This document shows, piece by piece, positions 47,230 through 54,777 of a stretch of DNA of 54,777 nucleotides. The notes under the pieces were generated by a model. It was given only the letters and a program-made list of their open reading frames with translations, was not told the DNA's origin and did no database searches. This DNA is from a virus. The stretch's first letter is position 1. Each line of letters begins with the position of its first letter. Position numbers and translations under genes: made by a program. Location of the stretch: IMG/VR virus record IMGVR_UViG_3300031688_000022, positions 1 through 54,777 of that record; one strand, given 5' to 3'.

Positions 47230-47412
47230 TTATACGTTTGAGTTTCTTTTGATCAAGTCGAAAATCTGAGAAGGTTCGTAAACGTCCTTCCCTTTCTTCT
47301 TCTTCTTGACAATAGGCTCATGGGTAGATGTCGCACTACCTGTCGCGTTCATAGGTGCATCTTCCCACATCTTGAGATTTGCATAGATTTGTTCTTTTTT
47401 AGTATATGTCAT
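47230..47412 (-). CDS. Hypothetical small Lys-rich protein
   Basis: 60 residues, with a Lys run ('EPIVKKKKKGKDVYEPSQIFDLI'). Its start overlaps the upstream gene by 14 bp and its stop is 3 bp before the membrane-protein start. No family recognised. Confidence 0.55.
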   Translation of the reverse strand: MTYTKKEQIYANLKMWEDAPMNATGSATSTHEPIVKKKKKGKDVYEPSQIFDLIKRNSNV

Positions 47413-47962
47413 CGCCAGTCACCAGTACCCTATCTTCTCCGATATATCCTATGTACACTAACATTCCAAATATATTAGAATGTTCCTCATGTATATTTAT
47501 AAGCATCTTCTCGGGATAGACAGTTTCGTTTTGTTCTTTTAGGGGTCTTCGAAGTCTGTATGTCTTCTCAATTTCGACTGAAGGGACATCTGCAGCTTCA
47601 GTTAGTTGTTCCATGAACACTAGATCATTGTCTTTGAGGTGTCTGTAGAACTTCTCACACAACTCTTCCATCTGATCTTCGTTTATCTTAGTCTCTTCTT
47701 TCAGTAACAACAATGCAATGGCATAGGATGCGAATGCAGATTTACCGAAAGGAACCTTTTGTATGATTCGTTTGAGGTTGAACACTAGTCTATGTAGTAA
47801 GGTGTAAGACTGTTTATCTTCTGAAGTCTCTATCTCTCTATCATAGAGTCTACCACCCTTCTTATCTATGATACCCAATTTATATGCATCAAAATCTGTC
47901 CACTTGGTAGTGAGCATTTTAAGTGTTCGGAAGACTATAAGTGTATCAATGATTCGGGACAT
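47399..47962 (-). CDS. Conserved T4-like phage protein
   Basis: 187 residues: 'IIDTLIVFRTLKMLTTKWTDFDAYKLGIIDKKG', then 'YTLLHRLVFNLKRIIQKVPFGKSAFASYAIALLLLKEE'. This run matches a protein common to marine T4-like phages, usually near head or prohead genes; its function is unknown to me. A CTAAATAA element sits just before the ATG. Confidence 0.7.
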   Translation of the reverse strand: MSRIIDTLIVFRTLKMLTTKWTDFDAYKLGIIDKKGGRLYDREIETSEDKQSYTLLHRLVFNLKRIIQKVPFGKSAFASYAIALLLLKEETKINEDQMEELCEKFYRHLKDNDLVFMEQLTEAADVPSVEIEKTYRLRRPLKEQNETVYPEKMLINIHEEHSNIFGMLVYIGYIGEDRVLVTGDDIY

Positions 47963-47966
47963 ATAG

Positions 47967-47974
47967 TTATTTAG
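47967..47974 (-). promoter_or_regulatory. Possible late promoter element (CTAAATAA)
   Basis: Minus strand CCTAAATAACTATATG, only 4 bases before the ATG of the 187-residue gene, so it is either a leaderless late promoter or chance. Confidence 0.3.
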
Positions 47975-48000
47975 GTTGTTTTAAACCTCTAAGTTTGAAA

Positions 48001-48076
48001 TGGAGCCCCCAATCTGATTCGAACAGATCACCTACTGCTTACAAAGCAGTTGCTCTACCGAATGAGCTATGGGGGC
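48001..48076 (-). tRNA. tRNA-Thr (anticodon TGT)
   Basis: 76 bases with encoded CCA. Acceptor GCCCCCA/TGGGGGC, D arm with 'GCTCATTCGGTAGAGC', anticodon arm ACTGC-TTTGTAA-GCAGT (anticodon TGT), T arm ATCTG-TTCGAAT-CAGAT. It reads ACA. It lies between two probable structural genes. Confidence 0.93.
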
Positions 48077-48081
48077 CGAGA

Positions 48082-48453
48082 TTAAAGTTCTGTTAGTTTT
48101 TGTGTAAGGTGTTTGTCTACTGGGATTTTAGTGTCAAAGTCTAGTGTAACGTAACCTAGGTACAATAACATCGTTTTAATAGATGCCCAATATACATCAT
48201 CCTTTATCTTGAATCTCAACATTCTCATAGATGCATCGAATCCGAATACATTGAGAATAGTTATAACATGGTTTAACATCAAACGTTCTCTCAATTCACC
48301 ACTCTCGTGGTATCTGAAAAGGAGACGTTTTAGATATCGGAACCTACGAAGGTCTTCATAAAAATCCTCAATGTCTTCACATTGAGGGTCATCGTAGTGT
48401 TGTAATGCGAATGCATTAAAATTCTTAATAGTTATCTTGTCAAATAGACCCAT
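48082..48453 (-). CDS. Conserved small helical phage protein (YxDPxxxDxEDFYEDLxRFRYLKRL)
   Basis: 123 residues with 'HYDDPQCEDIEDFYEDLRRFRYLKRLLFRYHESGELRERLMLNHVITILNVFGFDA'. I recall this as a family of T4-like phage proteins (DUF7207 in some catalogues; to be checked). Function unknown, probably virion-associated by position next to head-type genes. A CTAAATAA element precedes it by about 30 bases. Confidence 0.65.
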   Translation of the reverse strand: MGLFDKITIKNFNAFALQHYDDPQCEDIEDFYEDLRRFRYLKRLLFRYHESGELRERLMLNHVITILNVFGFDASMRMLRFKIKDDVYWASIKTMLLYLGYVTLDFDTKIPVDKHLTQKLTEL

Positions 48454-48482
48454 AATATATCATAATGTAATTGGTTTGTCTT

Positions 48483-48490
48483 TTATTTAG
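48483..48490 (-). promoter_or_regulatory. Possible late promoter element (CTAAATAA)
   Basis: Minus strand TCTAAATAAAAG, 29 bases before ATG 48453, overlapping the stop of the upstream gene. Good spacing for a late promoter. Confidence 0.4.
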
Positions 48491-48897
48491 ACGAGTGAAC
48501 CATAGACTTTAAAGCATCCTGTTTCTAATTTCTCTATTTTTAGAGATAATGTGTAGGACTCTGAACTAGTGTCAAACTCATCAAATGCAGTATCTACTGT
48601 CTTACCGAATGATTCATTTCTGACGAAACCGATGGAATGAGTTCCACCTTGTGAAAAATCTAGGACTGACTCCATCTCGTGTTCTGCATCAGCTTCAACA
48701 ACTACTCTTGATAGTCCGATTTGAAGTAATTTTGCTTCCATCTGATTGAATGCAGCTTCAGGATTCAAATACTCTGTAGTGGCACAATGACCTAATACGG
48801 CATTAACTCTTGACTTGATAACTGAATCAGTAATATCATATGCTGATTGCTCTGAGATTAGTCCTGATTCTGTTATAAAACTTTTAAATGTTTTCAT
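48487..48897 (-). CDS. Prohead internal protein with capsid-targeting sequence
   Basis: 136 residues beginning 'MKTFKSFITES', which matches the T4 capsid-targeting signal (MKTYQEFITEA-type) of internal proteins such as IPs and Alt; the prohead protease gp21 would cut after ITE. The remaining domain is alpha/beta ('EMESVLDFSQGGTHSIGFVRN'). It would be packed into the head and injected with the DNA. Function inside the host unknown. Confidence 0.6.
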   Translation of the reverse strand: MKTFKSFITESGLISEQSAYDITDSVIKSRVNAVLGHCATTEYLNPEAAFNQMEAKLLQIGLSRVVVEADAEHEMESVLDFSQGGTHSIGFVRNESFGKTVDTAFDEFDTSSESYTLSLKIEKLETGCFKVYGSLV

Positions 48898-48901
48898 ATT
48901 C

Positions 48902-49165
48902 TTATCCTATTTGTGCAACACCAACACCAAGTACTTCTGCATGAGCAGCGTATACTTCGTCTTTAGGGTTCTTGTTAACTACTTCACTTGAACCTACACC
49001 TAGTGTAAATGTTCCGATTGTTACGTTGGCAACTGTCTCGACAGTTACTACTCGTGCAGAGGCACCACTGTTATGGACTCTAACTGCGGAACTTAATCCG
49101 AAGTTAGAACCATTGGTAGTAGAAGTTCCACATGCAGCTTCTGAACTTAATAATTTAATTTTCAT
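48902..49165 (-). CDS. Small beta-rich virion-type protein
   Basis: 87 residues, 'SSAVRVHNSGASARVVTVETVANVTIGTFTLGVGSSEVVNKNPKDEVYAA', a single beta-sandwich of Thr/Val repeats. It resembles small phage head-decoration or fiber-associated proteins in marine phages. It precedes a Thr-rich protein and is 4 bp before the CTS-bearing protein. Confidence 0.55.
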   Translation of the reverse strand: MKIKLLSSEAACGTSTTNGSNFGLSSAVRVHNSGASARVVTVETVANVTIGTFTLGVGSSEVVNKNPKDEVYAAHAEVLGVGVAQIG

Positions 49166-49169
49166 CCGA

Positions 49170-49742
49170 TTATGCTACTGCTGTGATTGTACCAGCTGCT
49201 GTGCCGATACCTGCTATTGAAGTAATTGTACTTACTGTTGAAGTACCTTTGTCTTTAATAGTTCCACCAGCCAATGCAAGTGGATTAACACCGACAGTCA
49301 ATACGTCATTTGCAGCGATAGTTGCTGATGCAGCTGACACGACTAATGCGAATGTTAGTTCGTTAGTACCTGTACCAGTTGTGTATACTAATGAATGAGG
49401 GCCTCTTCCTGAACCTGTACCTTGGTTACCGTTAGTAACTGCAAGTGTAGGATTGCCCACAACATCAACTGCTTCGTTGAATATAACTTTCATAGATAGT
49501 GTTGAACCAGCTGACACATCATGTGTAGTAGAAATCCAATCTATATCGGTAATATCAGCAGCACCTAGTGCAGTTGTAAGACCCGATGAAGACCATGCAA
49601 CAAGTGTTTCAGTTCTAACTCTAGAACCTACTGTTGTTGCCAATTCCCAACCATGTGGTTTTGCCTGTGTTTTTGTTTTCTCTGCGTCAGATAACCAATT
49701 AGGTTTAGACTCTGTTCCGCTTGTATGTCCCCATAATGCCAT
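49170..49742 (-). CDS. Virion protein with Ig-like (SwmB-type) domain
   Basis: 190 residues. The N-terminus 'MALWGHTSGTESKPNWLSDAEK' is a common start of small marine phage virion proteins. Residues 75-165 have 'STLSMKVIFNEAVDVVGNPTLAVTNG', 'NELTFALVVS' and 'NPLALAGGTIKD', the pattern of bacterial Ig-like SwmB-type repeats. It may decorate the capsid or bind outside surfaces. Confidence 0.65.
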   Translation of the reverse strand: MALWGHTSGTESKPNWLSDAEKTKTQAKPHGWELATTVGSRVRTETLVAWSSSGLTTALGAADITDIDWISTTHDVSAGSTLSMKVIFNEAVDVVGNPTLAVTNGNQGTGSGRGPHSLVYTTGTGTNELTFALVVSAASATIAANDVLTVGVNPLALAGGTIKDKGTSTVSTITSIAGIGTAAGTITAVA

Positions 49743-49756
49743 TTTACTTCTCCTGT

Positions 49757-50305
49757 TTATCTGTTTGCGACTTTTAGTATCGCATCAAATGTTTTTTTGA
49801 AGGACTTTATATCCTTTTGTAATAATCCTAAGTATTTAGACCTGACTGGGGTCTTAAGACTCATTAATACTGTGTAAACTTTGGATGCATCATCATGCTT
49901 AATCTTAAGCTTTTTCATGTCATCCGTTCTTACTTCCGTATCCTTTTTTGTGTCATCTATACTTGCAAGTTGTGTTAAGACATTTGCATCGGGACGTAAT
50001 TGCATTCCCCTTGCTGTAGATGATAGAGCAGCTATTGCACTATTGACTACATCGTCTTCACTTGCTTCGGCATATTTGCCACCTGCCATCTTAGATATCT
50101 TATCTAACATAGACCTTAATTCTTCTTCAGTCTTTGCCTTTCCGACTGCACGAGCAATCTTCTTGTTACCAGCATCAGACATCATTCCAAAGTCTGCCCG
50201 TTTCTCGGTCATAACCTTGTTGATCTTCTTGGCTTCACCTTTGATGTACCCAAGTCTCTTCAATTTCTCTTTGAAGATTTTATATCTTGCGTCAACTCTA
50301 TCCAT
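49757..50305 (-). CDS. Basic helical protein, probable virion-internal
   Basis: 182 residues, Lys-rich and helical ('MDRVDARYKIFKEKLKRLGYIKGEAKKINKVM'), without cysteine. No family recognised. Placed between proteins that look like prohead-core or head-decoration types, it may be an internal DNA-binding head protein. Confidence 0.5.
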   Translation of the reverse strand: MDRVDARYKIFKEKLKRLGYIKGEAKKINKVMTEKRADFGMMSDAGNKKIARAVGKAKTEEELRSMLDKISKMAGGKYAEASEDDVVNSAIAALSSTARGMQLRPDANVLTQLASIDDTKKDTEVRTDDMKKLKIKHDDASKVYTVLMSLKTPVRSKYLGLLQKDIKSFKKTFDAILKVANR

Positions 50306-50320
50306 AAGGACTAATCTCGT

Positions 50321-50830
50321 TTACTTAGAGCAGTTGCATGGAGTGTTACCACATCCACAGTCTTCTTTGACTTCTTCACCTTTCTTTTTAGCGATTGCTT
50401 TTTTTAGTGCTGGAGGTAATTCACCTTCTTTGACATCTTCTTTGTCTTCGTCTTCACCTTTCTTTTTAGCAATTGCTTTTTTTAGTGCAGGAGGTAATTC
50501 ACCTTCTTTGACATCTTCTTTGTCTTCAGAATCGTCTTCTTTACCTTTCTTCTTGTCTATGTGTTTTTGAAGAGCAGGTGGAAGTGTTCCTTCTGATTTT
50601 GCACCGTCTTTACCTTCTTCGTCTTCACTATTCCAATTGTCTTCTACGTATGCAAAGAATTCTTTCTTCTTGTCATCTTTCAATTCTGCTGGAGATGTAA
50701 CACCAAATTTCTTTAATGCACCAGCAAAGAACTTCTTATAAGCAGCGGAAGATTCTACAACTTTCTTAGACGCCTCTACTAGTGAGTCTGTTAATCCAAG
50801 TCCGTATCCGTTAAATGCTTTGTTGATCAT
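50321..50830 (-). CDS. Acidic/basic repeat protein, prohead-core-like
   Basis: 169 residues. 'FFAYVEDNWNSEDE' marks a known small core-type phage domain near 58-71. Then a 26-residue unit 'EGELPPALKKAIAKKKG' plus a DED linker occurs twice in near-identical form (and once as a degenerate copy 'EGTLPPALQKHIDKKKG'). The C-terminus has three cysteine pairs ('CGCGNTPCNC'). The repeat suggests binding to a partner or DNA; likely an internal head protein. Confidence 0.55.
   Translation of the reverse strand: MINKAFNGYGLGLTDSLVEASKKVVESSAAYKKFFAGALKKFGVTSPAELKDDKKKEFFAYVEDNWNSEDEEGKDGAKSEGTLPPALQKHIDKKKGKEDDSEDKEDVKEGELPPALKKAIAKKKGEDEDKEDVKEGELPPALKKAIAKKKGEEVKEDCGCGNTPCNCSK
50377..50532. repeat. 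78-bp tandem repeat, two near-identical copies
   Basis: The CACCTTTCTTTTTAGC unit starts at 50377 and again at 50455 (period 78 bp = 26 codons) inside the repeat protein gene. A third, diverged copy follows near 50542. Confidence 0.75.
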
Positions 50831-51159
50831 TGTTCAAGTTCTCCTTTATCGAAGTAATCAAACAATTTTTGTTTGTTATCTTCAGTGAGCTCCATAGACT
50901 TTGCAAGTCTACCAAGCATGTTTTTTTCTGTTAGTTTTTGTACTGTTTGAATTGCTTCATCTTCTGCAACAACTTCTTCAAGTGCAGTTAAGACATCTTC
51001 AGGAGAAGCCTCAACGACTTCTTCAGTGAACCCTTCTAGTAAGGAATCGATCTCGTCCGATAATAACTCATCGTCTGTTTTTTCAACGATAGGTTGCTCT
51101 TTAAGTCCTGTACGAACTTGTTCGAGTATCTCTTTCCAATTTTCTGATTTAAAACTCAT
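50827..51159 (-). CDS. Acidic hypothetical protein, probable head/core protein
   Basis: 110 residues, rich in Glu ('SDEIDSLLEGFTEEVVEASPEDVLTALEEVVAEDEAI'). Helical, no membrane helix. It overlaps the repeat-protein gene by 4 bp. The acidic composition is typical of prohead scaffold or core. TATAAATA lies directly upstream, so late expression is likely. Confidence 0.55.
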   Translation of the reverse strand: MSFKSENWKEILEQVRTGLKEQPIVEKTDDELLSDEIDSLLEGFTEEVVEASPEDVLTALEEVVAEDEAIQTVQKLTEKNMLGRLAKSMELTEDNKQKLFDYFDKGELEQ

Positions 51160-51164
51160 ATGTT

Positions 51165-51172
51165 TATTTATA
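51165..51172 (-). promoter_or_regulatory. T4-type late promoter TATAAATA
   Basis: Minus strand ATATAAATAAAC, an exact T4 late element, 5 bases before ATG 51159, so the message would be leaderless if the start is right. Confidence 0.45.
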
Positions 51173-51190
51173 TAATTCGGATTCCCGAAC

Positions 51191-51397
51191 TTATTCTCCT
51201 TCGTTTATATCAAATATTCCTAGAACCCAGTTTTCACCGAGATTTTCTGCAAATATCTCCGAATGGTTATGGCACTTCCGTGTTGCTAACCAATCATTCT
51301 GTTCATGCAAATCTACTTCATACCCTTTTGGGGTCTTAAATACTTCTGCATATCTACCAATACCACGATAAGTATGGCATAATTCTCTTCCTTCCAT
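51191..51397 (-). CDS. Conserved small phage protein
   Basis: 68 residues from ATG 51397. 'RYAEVFKTPKGYEVDLHEQNDWLATRKCHNHSEIFAENLGENWVLGIFDI' is a motif I know from small marine phage proteins with no function. Not membrane-bound. It sits between the acidic gene and the 857-residue protein. Confidence 0.65.
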   Translation of the reverse strand: MEGRELCHTYRGIGRYAEVFKTPKGYEVDLHEQNDWLATRKCHNHSEIFAENLGENWVLGIFDINEGE

Positions 51398-51432
51398 CAT
51401 TCTCTCCTACCCATATATTTAGGTGGTAAAGT

Positions 51433-54006
51433 TTAACCCATATATGGTGAAAGAATAGCTTGCATGGCATCAGAGTCATGTTTCTTCATGATGTAGTAGA
51501 TTTCGTCTCTTACGAATGTGTCCATTCTACCCCAAACTTTGTCCCACGTATCAGAACCCTTCCTACTAATGATTGCTGGTTCCCCATCATCACTCTCTAC
51601 TTCAATGCCCTTTTTAAGTTGTGCTATGATTGCACCAACTTCTTTGTCATTGATGGTCTCTGCCTTCTCTAATTTCTTTAGGTCGGGATAGACTTTTGAA
51701 CTGATTTTTAACGTAGACTTAACAACTTTCTCTAAGATTTCCTCTTCACCCATGTTAAGTTTAGGTTTTTTATACTTTCCTACTGGTGATTTAGCTTTGT
51801 TTCTATCGACTGATTCTTTAAAAGTAAACCCAATCTTAGGTAAGGTGTTCTCACCATAGTTTGCATAGTCTAATGCTTTCTTAACAGATTTGGCCTTTGA
51901 AAGACCCTTCTTAAGTTTCTCAATTTTCTTGATTGCAAAAGACATAGCACCATCGTGATCAAGTGCAATTTTTACTGCTAATTTCTCGAACTGGTCTGTG
52001 ACCTTGTTCTTTCTAAAGTATACAGATATCTCTTGACCTGTTAGTTTACTTCCTGACATAGAAGGTTTTTCAGTTAAGTTCTGAGACTCTTCTTTAATTC
52101 CTTTTCCTACAGCAGTGTCGTATAACTTCTTACCGTCTGCACCTTTTAGAGTCGTTGCATCTGTCGGGTTAGAAACTGCTTTGTATTCTGAACCTTCTTT
52201 CATACCCATAATACGTTGTGCAAGACCTACAAGTTTTTTAACATCGGAGTTTTCCATGTTTGCTTTGTTCTTGTCATTTACCTTTTCGTATGCTTGAGTG
52301 ATAACACTTGCAGTGAACATGTCTACCATGATTCCACCGATTTTCTTTGCACCCTTAGTGTTAACGATTTCTTGAAAAGCAGGTATTAGGTTCTTACCTT
52401 CAGTGAGTACTTCTTCTTCTATAATATCCATGTTTTCTCCTTCAACCGATTCGTTTCTTCTCTTCGGTTTTTGACTGTAATAGTCTTTTAAAAATGATTT
52501 TGCCATTGATAAAGGAATCTTATATTCCTTTGCAAGGTCTTTTGCAGATATTCCATCTTGGATATCTACTAACATATCTGACATCACACCTTCTTCTAGG
52601 AAGATACCATGTTCGATTGCAGATTCCATAACGAATGATTCATCGAAATGAGAACCTTGTCCACTAGTAGATGGGTCTCCGTATGTTGACTTACCTCGGA
52701 CAACACCATCAAGTTTTCTTAGGTTTGATTTAGTTCCATCTAGTTGTACTAGTGTAACACCACCACTACCTTTTGTGAACTTAACTTTCAACTTCATCAA
52801 CTTGGCTGCACTTGTGAATGCATCTGATTCGGGTTTTTGGATACCTTTAACTTGGTATACGATCTTCTCTTCTGAGATAGTTTCTTCTCTTAATCCTTTT
52901 AGGTTACCACGGTATTTTATTTTACCTTCTACGGCTTCGTCTTCACCAATTACTGCACCTTTCAATCTTCGGGAATCTGAAGGAGTTGCTTTATCCCAAC
53001 CACCACCGTGGTCTTCTGCAGTCTTTAGTTTACTTAATGAAACATATAGAGGTTGTAAGTCTACACCATCATCATAATCGGATGTTTTACTGTAAGATTT
53101 GTCAATCATAAGACCGACTTTGTATGCACTTGAACCTTCTTGAGGTGTTGAGTAAACTGGTTTCTGTTTGATTTTATTTGTTCTACAATATGCATCAACC
53201 ATCTTCTTTGCAGTTTCAAAGTCCTTCTTATTCTCTTCTGAAGTGACTCTGTCTCCTTTACCACCTCTGAATTGAATGTAGAAATCTACACATCTAGAAT
53301 ATACTTTATCTGCATAAGGTTTGAAATTCTCAGAAACATCTTCTTTAATTTTACCTTTAACTATATCTTCAAGGTCACGAGACAACCAATCAAAAAACTC
53401 ATCGGGGTTATCAGTCTTAATTTCATTGTTGTCCATTGCCCAAGTTGTTAGGTCATCTTCTGCTTTCTTACCTGCCGACCCTGAGAATGATAAATCACCA
53501 GTTTTGTATGCTTTTGTAAGTTCTCTTTTATGTTTCTTGAAGATATCTTTTATCTTCATTGATTCTTCAACTGATTCTTTCTTGTCCTTGACTGCATTCA
53601 TATAGCCTGGCAATACCGCTGCTTTTGGGTCACCCATGTTCTTTGCACCTTTCTTTAGTGCCTCTGAACTGTTTCGTGCTTTAACTACTACACTACGACC
53701 TTTCTTTAATTTGTTGATGTCTTTGGTTACTGTTACTCTCCAAAAATCCATTCCTTCCATGAATGCTTCGACTTCTTCGTTCACGTCTCTTACCGTGAAA
53801 TCTTCGTTGTAAGGGAATCCCTTTAATGGGTTGTCAAAAACCTGAGAGAAATTCTTTGATCGTTCTTTCTTCTTCTCTAAATTTTTTGCAGCTGAAAGTT
53901 TTAGATACTCATCAACCGTCTGGCCTGGGGTATCACCTTTGTATGCAGCTGCAATATCTTTAGTACCCACTTCATGGACACCGTTGTTTTTCTTATTTCC
54001 TGACAT
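51433..54006 (-). CDS. Large virion-associated protein, probable head-internal
   Basis: 857 residues, Lys/Glu-rich, few cysteines, no membrane helix. It has repeated 'ExS' and 'xEEE' patterns such as 'SVEESMKIKDIFKKHKRELTKA', 'KVVVKARNSSEALKK' and 'EEVLTEGKNLIPAFQEIV' that may be prohead protease sites. Such long, repeat-rich proteins in T4-like marine phages are usually virion internal, but I cannot name it. The start ATG 54006 overlaps the upstream gene by 14 bp. Confidence 0.6.
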   Translation of the reverse strand: MSGNKKNNGVHEVGTKDIAAAYKGDTPGQTVDEYLKLSAAKNLEKKKERSKNFSQVFDNPLKGFPYNEDFTVRDVNEEVEAFMEGMDFWRVTVTKDINKLKKGRSVVVKARNSSEALKKGAKNMGDPKAAVLPGYMNAVKDKKESVEESMKIKDIFKKHKRELTKAYKTGDLSFSGSAGKKAEDDLTTWAMDNNEIKTDNPDEFFDWLSRDLEDIVKGKIKEDVSENFKPYADKVYSRCVDFYIQFRGGKGDRVTSEENKKDFETAKKMVDAYCRTNKIKQKPVYSTPQEGSSAYKVGLMIDKSYSKTSDYDDGVDLQPLYVSLSKLKTAEDHGGGWDKATPSDSRRLKGAVIGEDEAVEGKIKYRGNLKGLREETISEEKIVYQVKGIQKPESDAFTSAAKLMKLKVKFTKGSGGVTLVQLDGTKSNLRKLDGVVRGKSTYGDPSTSGQGSHFDESFVMESAIEHGIFLEEGVMSDMLVDIQDGISAKDLAKEYKIPLSMAKSFLKDYYSQKPKRRNESVEGENMDIIEEEVLTEGKNLIPAFQEIVNTKGAKKIGGIMVDMFTASVITQAYEKVNDKNKANMENSDVKKLVGLAQRIMGMKEGSEYKAVSNPTDATTLKGADGKKLYDTAVGKGIKEESQNLTEKPSMSGSKLTGQEISVYFRKNKVTDQFEKLAVKIALDHDGAMSFAIKKIEKLKKGLSKAKSVKKALDYANYGENTLPKIGFTFKESVDRNKAKSPVGKYKKPKLNMGEEEILEKVVKSTLKISSKVYPDLKKLEKAETINDKEVGAIIAQLKKGIEVESDDGEPAIISRKGSDTWDKVWGRMDTFVRDEIYYIMKKHDSDAMQAILSPYMG

Positions 54007-54777
54007 TTGGTAATGCTCCCTTTTCTTTTAATTTCTTCATTCTTAGTCTAGGCTCTTTCCTGTTATAGTTTTGAGACACTAGGGATAAGTTATTCTTATC
54101 ATTGTTTAGTGGGTTGTTATCCTTGTGATGCACATCCTTACCATCACCTGCTTTGGCCTTACCCTCTTTTTCCATTTGTCTACGAGCTCTTTTTCTCGCA
54201 GCGTTTCTTTCCATCTGTTCGGGTTTACCAAGGTAGTTTTCCCTTTCTTTCTTGTAATCCCTTCCTTCCGACATGTGGTATCCACTACCATCACAATGAG
54301 TACACTCTTTATCGTCTACTTCACCAGAGCCTTTACATTCGGGACAAGTCACCTTTGATTCTTCTTTAGGCACACAATTTGGAACTTGTTTACCGTTCTT
54401 CTTCTTCATACCCACTTGTTTATGAGAATCCCAGCAAGGGTCTTCCTCATTGATTAGGTCTTCTTCTACTGACTCTCCAAACTTAAGGAATAACTTACCC
54501 TTCTCTTGTGCTTGGTCTGTTACCTTATGACCAACCATTGCACCTATAGTGTTAATCATACCCAATCCTTTTTCAGGATTTTTATTGTATTCTTTGTCTA
54601 ATCGTTCTGCAACTTTCTTAGTGATCAATTTAATGATATCAAAAGCACTTGTTACGAGTTTACCTTCCTCTACTTCAGACTCCTCGTTCTTGTTCTTATT
54701 CTTTGCATCATAGTCTTTGATAGACTTTTTTGCAGACTTCATCATTCTTTTTTGATGGGCCTTTTGTTGAGACTGAT
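53993..54777 (-). CDS. Protein with DnaJ-type zinc finger and HNH-like C-terminus (5' truncated)
   Basis: At least 260 residues; the frame stays open to the right edge (ATG 54745 is only an in-frame option, with 10 further codons upstream). 'CPECKGSGEVDDKECTHCDGSGY' near 133-155 of that count is a DnaJ-like zinc ribbon (CxxCxGxG twice). The end has 'VHHKDNNPLNNDKNNLSLVSQ', an HNH-nuclease-like His-His-Asn core. It follows the pattern of the neighbouring head proteins with acidic 'EESEVEEG' stretches. Confidence 0.55.
   Translation of the reverse strand, partial: QSQQKAHQKRMMKSAKKSIKDYDAKNKNKNEESEVEEGKLVTSAFDIIKLITKKVAERLDKEYNKNPEKGLGMINTIGAMVGHKVTDQAQEKGKLFLKFGESVEEDLINEEDPCWDSHKQVGMKKKNGKQVPNCVPKEESKVTCPECKGSGEVDDKECTHCDGSGYHMSEGRDYKKERENYLGKPEQMERNAARKRARRQMEKEGKAKAGDGKDVHHKDNNPLNNDKNNLSLVSQNYNRKEPRLRMKKLKEKGALPNVRK

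Noticed and set aside
1-54777. CRISPR arrays, integrase or transposase
   Set aside because: No regular direct repeats with spacers, no recombinase motifs seen; only short tandem repeats inside one gene.

Overview
The window looks like about 55 kb of a lytic, T4-type myovirus (contractile-tailed Caudoviricetes) from a marine Gram-negative bacterium. It carries T4 core genes: tail tube-like protein, gp26, gp51, gp32, gp59, gp33, gp61 primase, 5'-3' exonuclease/RNase H and NrdA/NrdB. It also carries cargo typical of marine T4-like phages (cyanophage and pelagiphage relatives): ribosomal protein bS21, MazG, an A-type Fe-S carrier, a NodU/TobZ-type carbamoyltransferase, radical SAM, and many 2-oxoglutarate oxygenase-fold proteins. 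The bS21 gene recalls Pelagibacter myophages, but the host cannot be fixed from this sequence. There is no integrase, transposase or CRISPR array.

Layout. 1-4321 (+ strand) is the end of a tail/baseplate operon: tail tube-like protein, gp26 and gp51 (probably joined by a -1 frameshift), a small membrane protein, and a tape-measure-like protein. Everything from 4318 to the right edge lies on the - strand. 4318-14831: bS21, gp32, gp59, MazG, gp33, a RecB/Cas4-like nuclease, an SF2 helicase, an SleB-type lysin and many small conserved phage genes. 14836-17428: an overlapping sulfotransferase, SDR and radical SAM cassette. 17391-24639: a long acidic protein, RNase H, a RimK-like ligase, a PD-(D/E)xK nuclease, an IscA/HesB protein and a split carbamoyltransferase. 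24652-28251: a run of small membrane and unknown proteins with strong sigma70-type promoters, a terminator and two perfect DnaA-box sequences. 28618-39760: oxygenase-fold proteins, tRNA-Ser, an outer-membrane beta-barrel, a holin candidate with a spanin pair, a 5'-nucleotidase and a large lipoprotein. 39821-46125: metallopeptidase-like protein, zinc ribbon, glutaredoxin, NrdB, oxygenase, NrdA and primase. 46173-54777: tRNA-Thr and probable virion or prohead-core proteins, ending in a gene cut by the window edge.

How the parts work together. Host sigma70-like promoters (TTGACA, 17-18 bp, TATAAT/TATACT) recur before small, probably early genes. T4-type late elements (TATAAATA or CTAAATAA) lie before several other genes and fit with the encoded gp33 co-activator. 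RNR, glutaredoxin, MazG and the 5'-nucleotidase would shape the dNTP pool for replication by gp32, gp59 and gp61. bS21 and the RimK-like ligase point to ribosome modification. Lysis would use the SleB-type hydrolase, the two-helix holin candidate and the two spanins.
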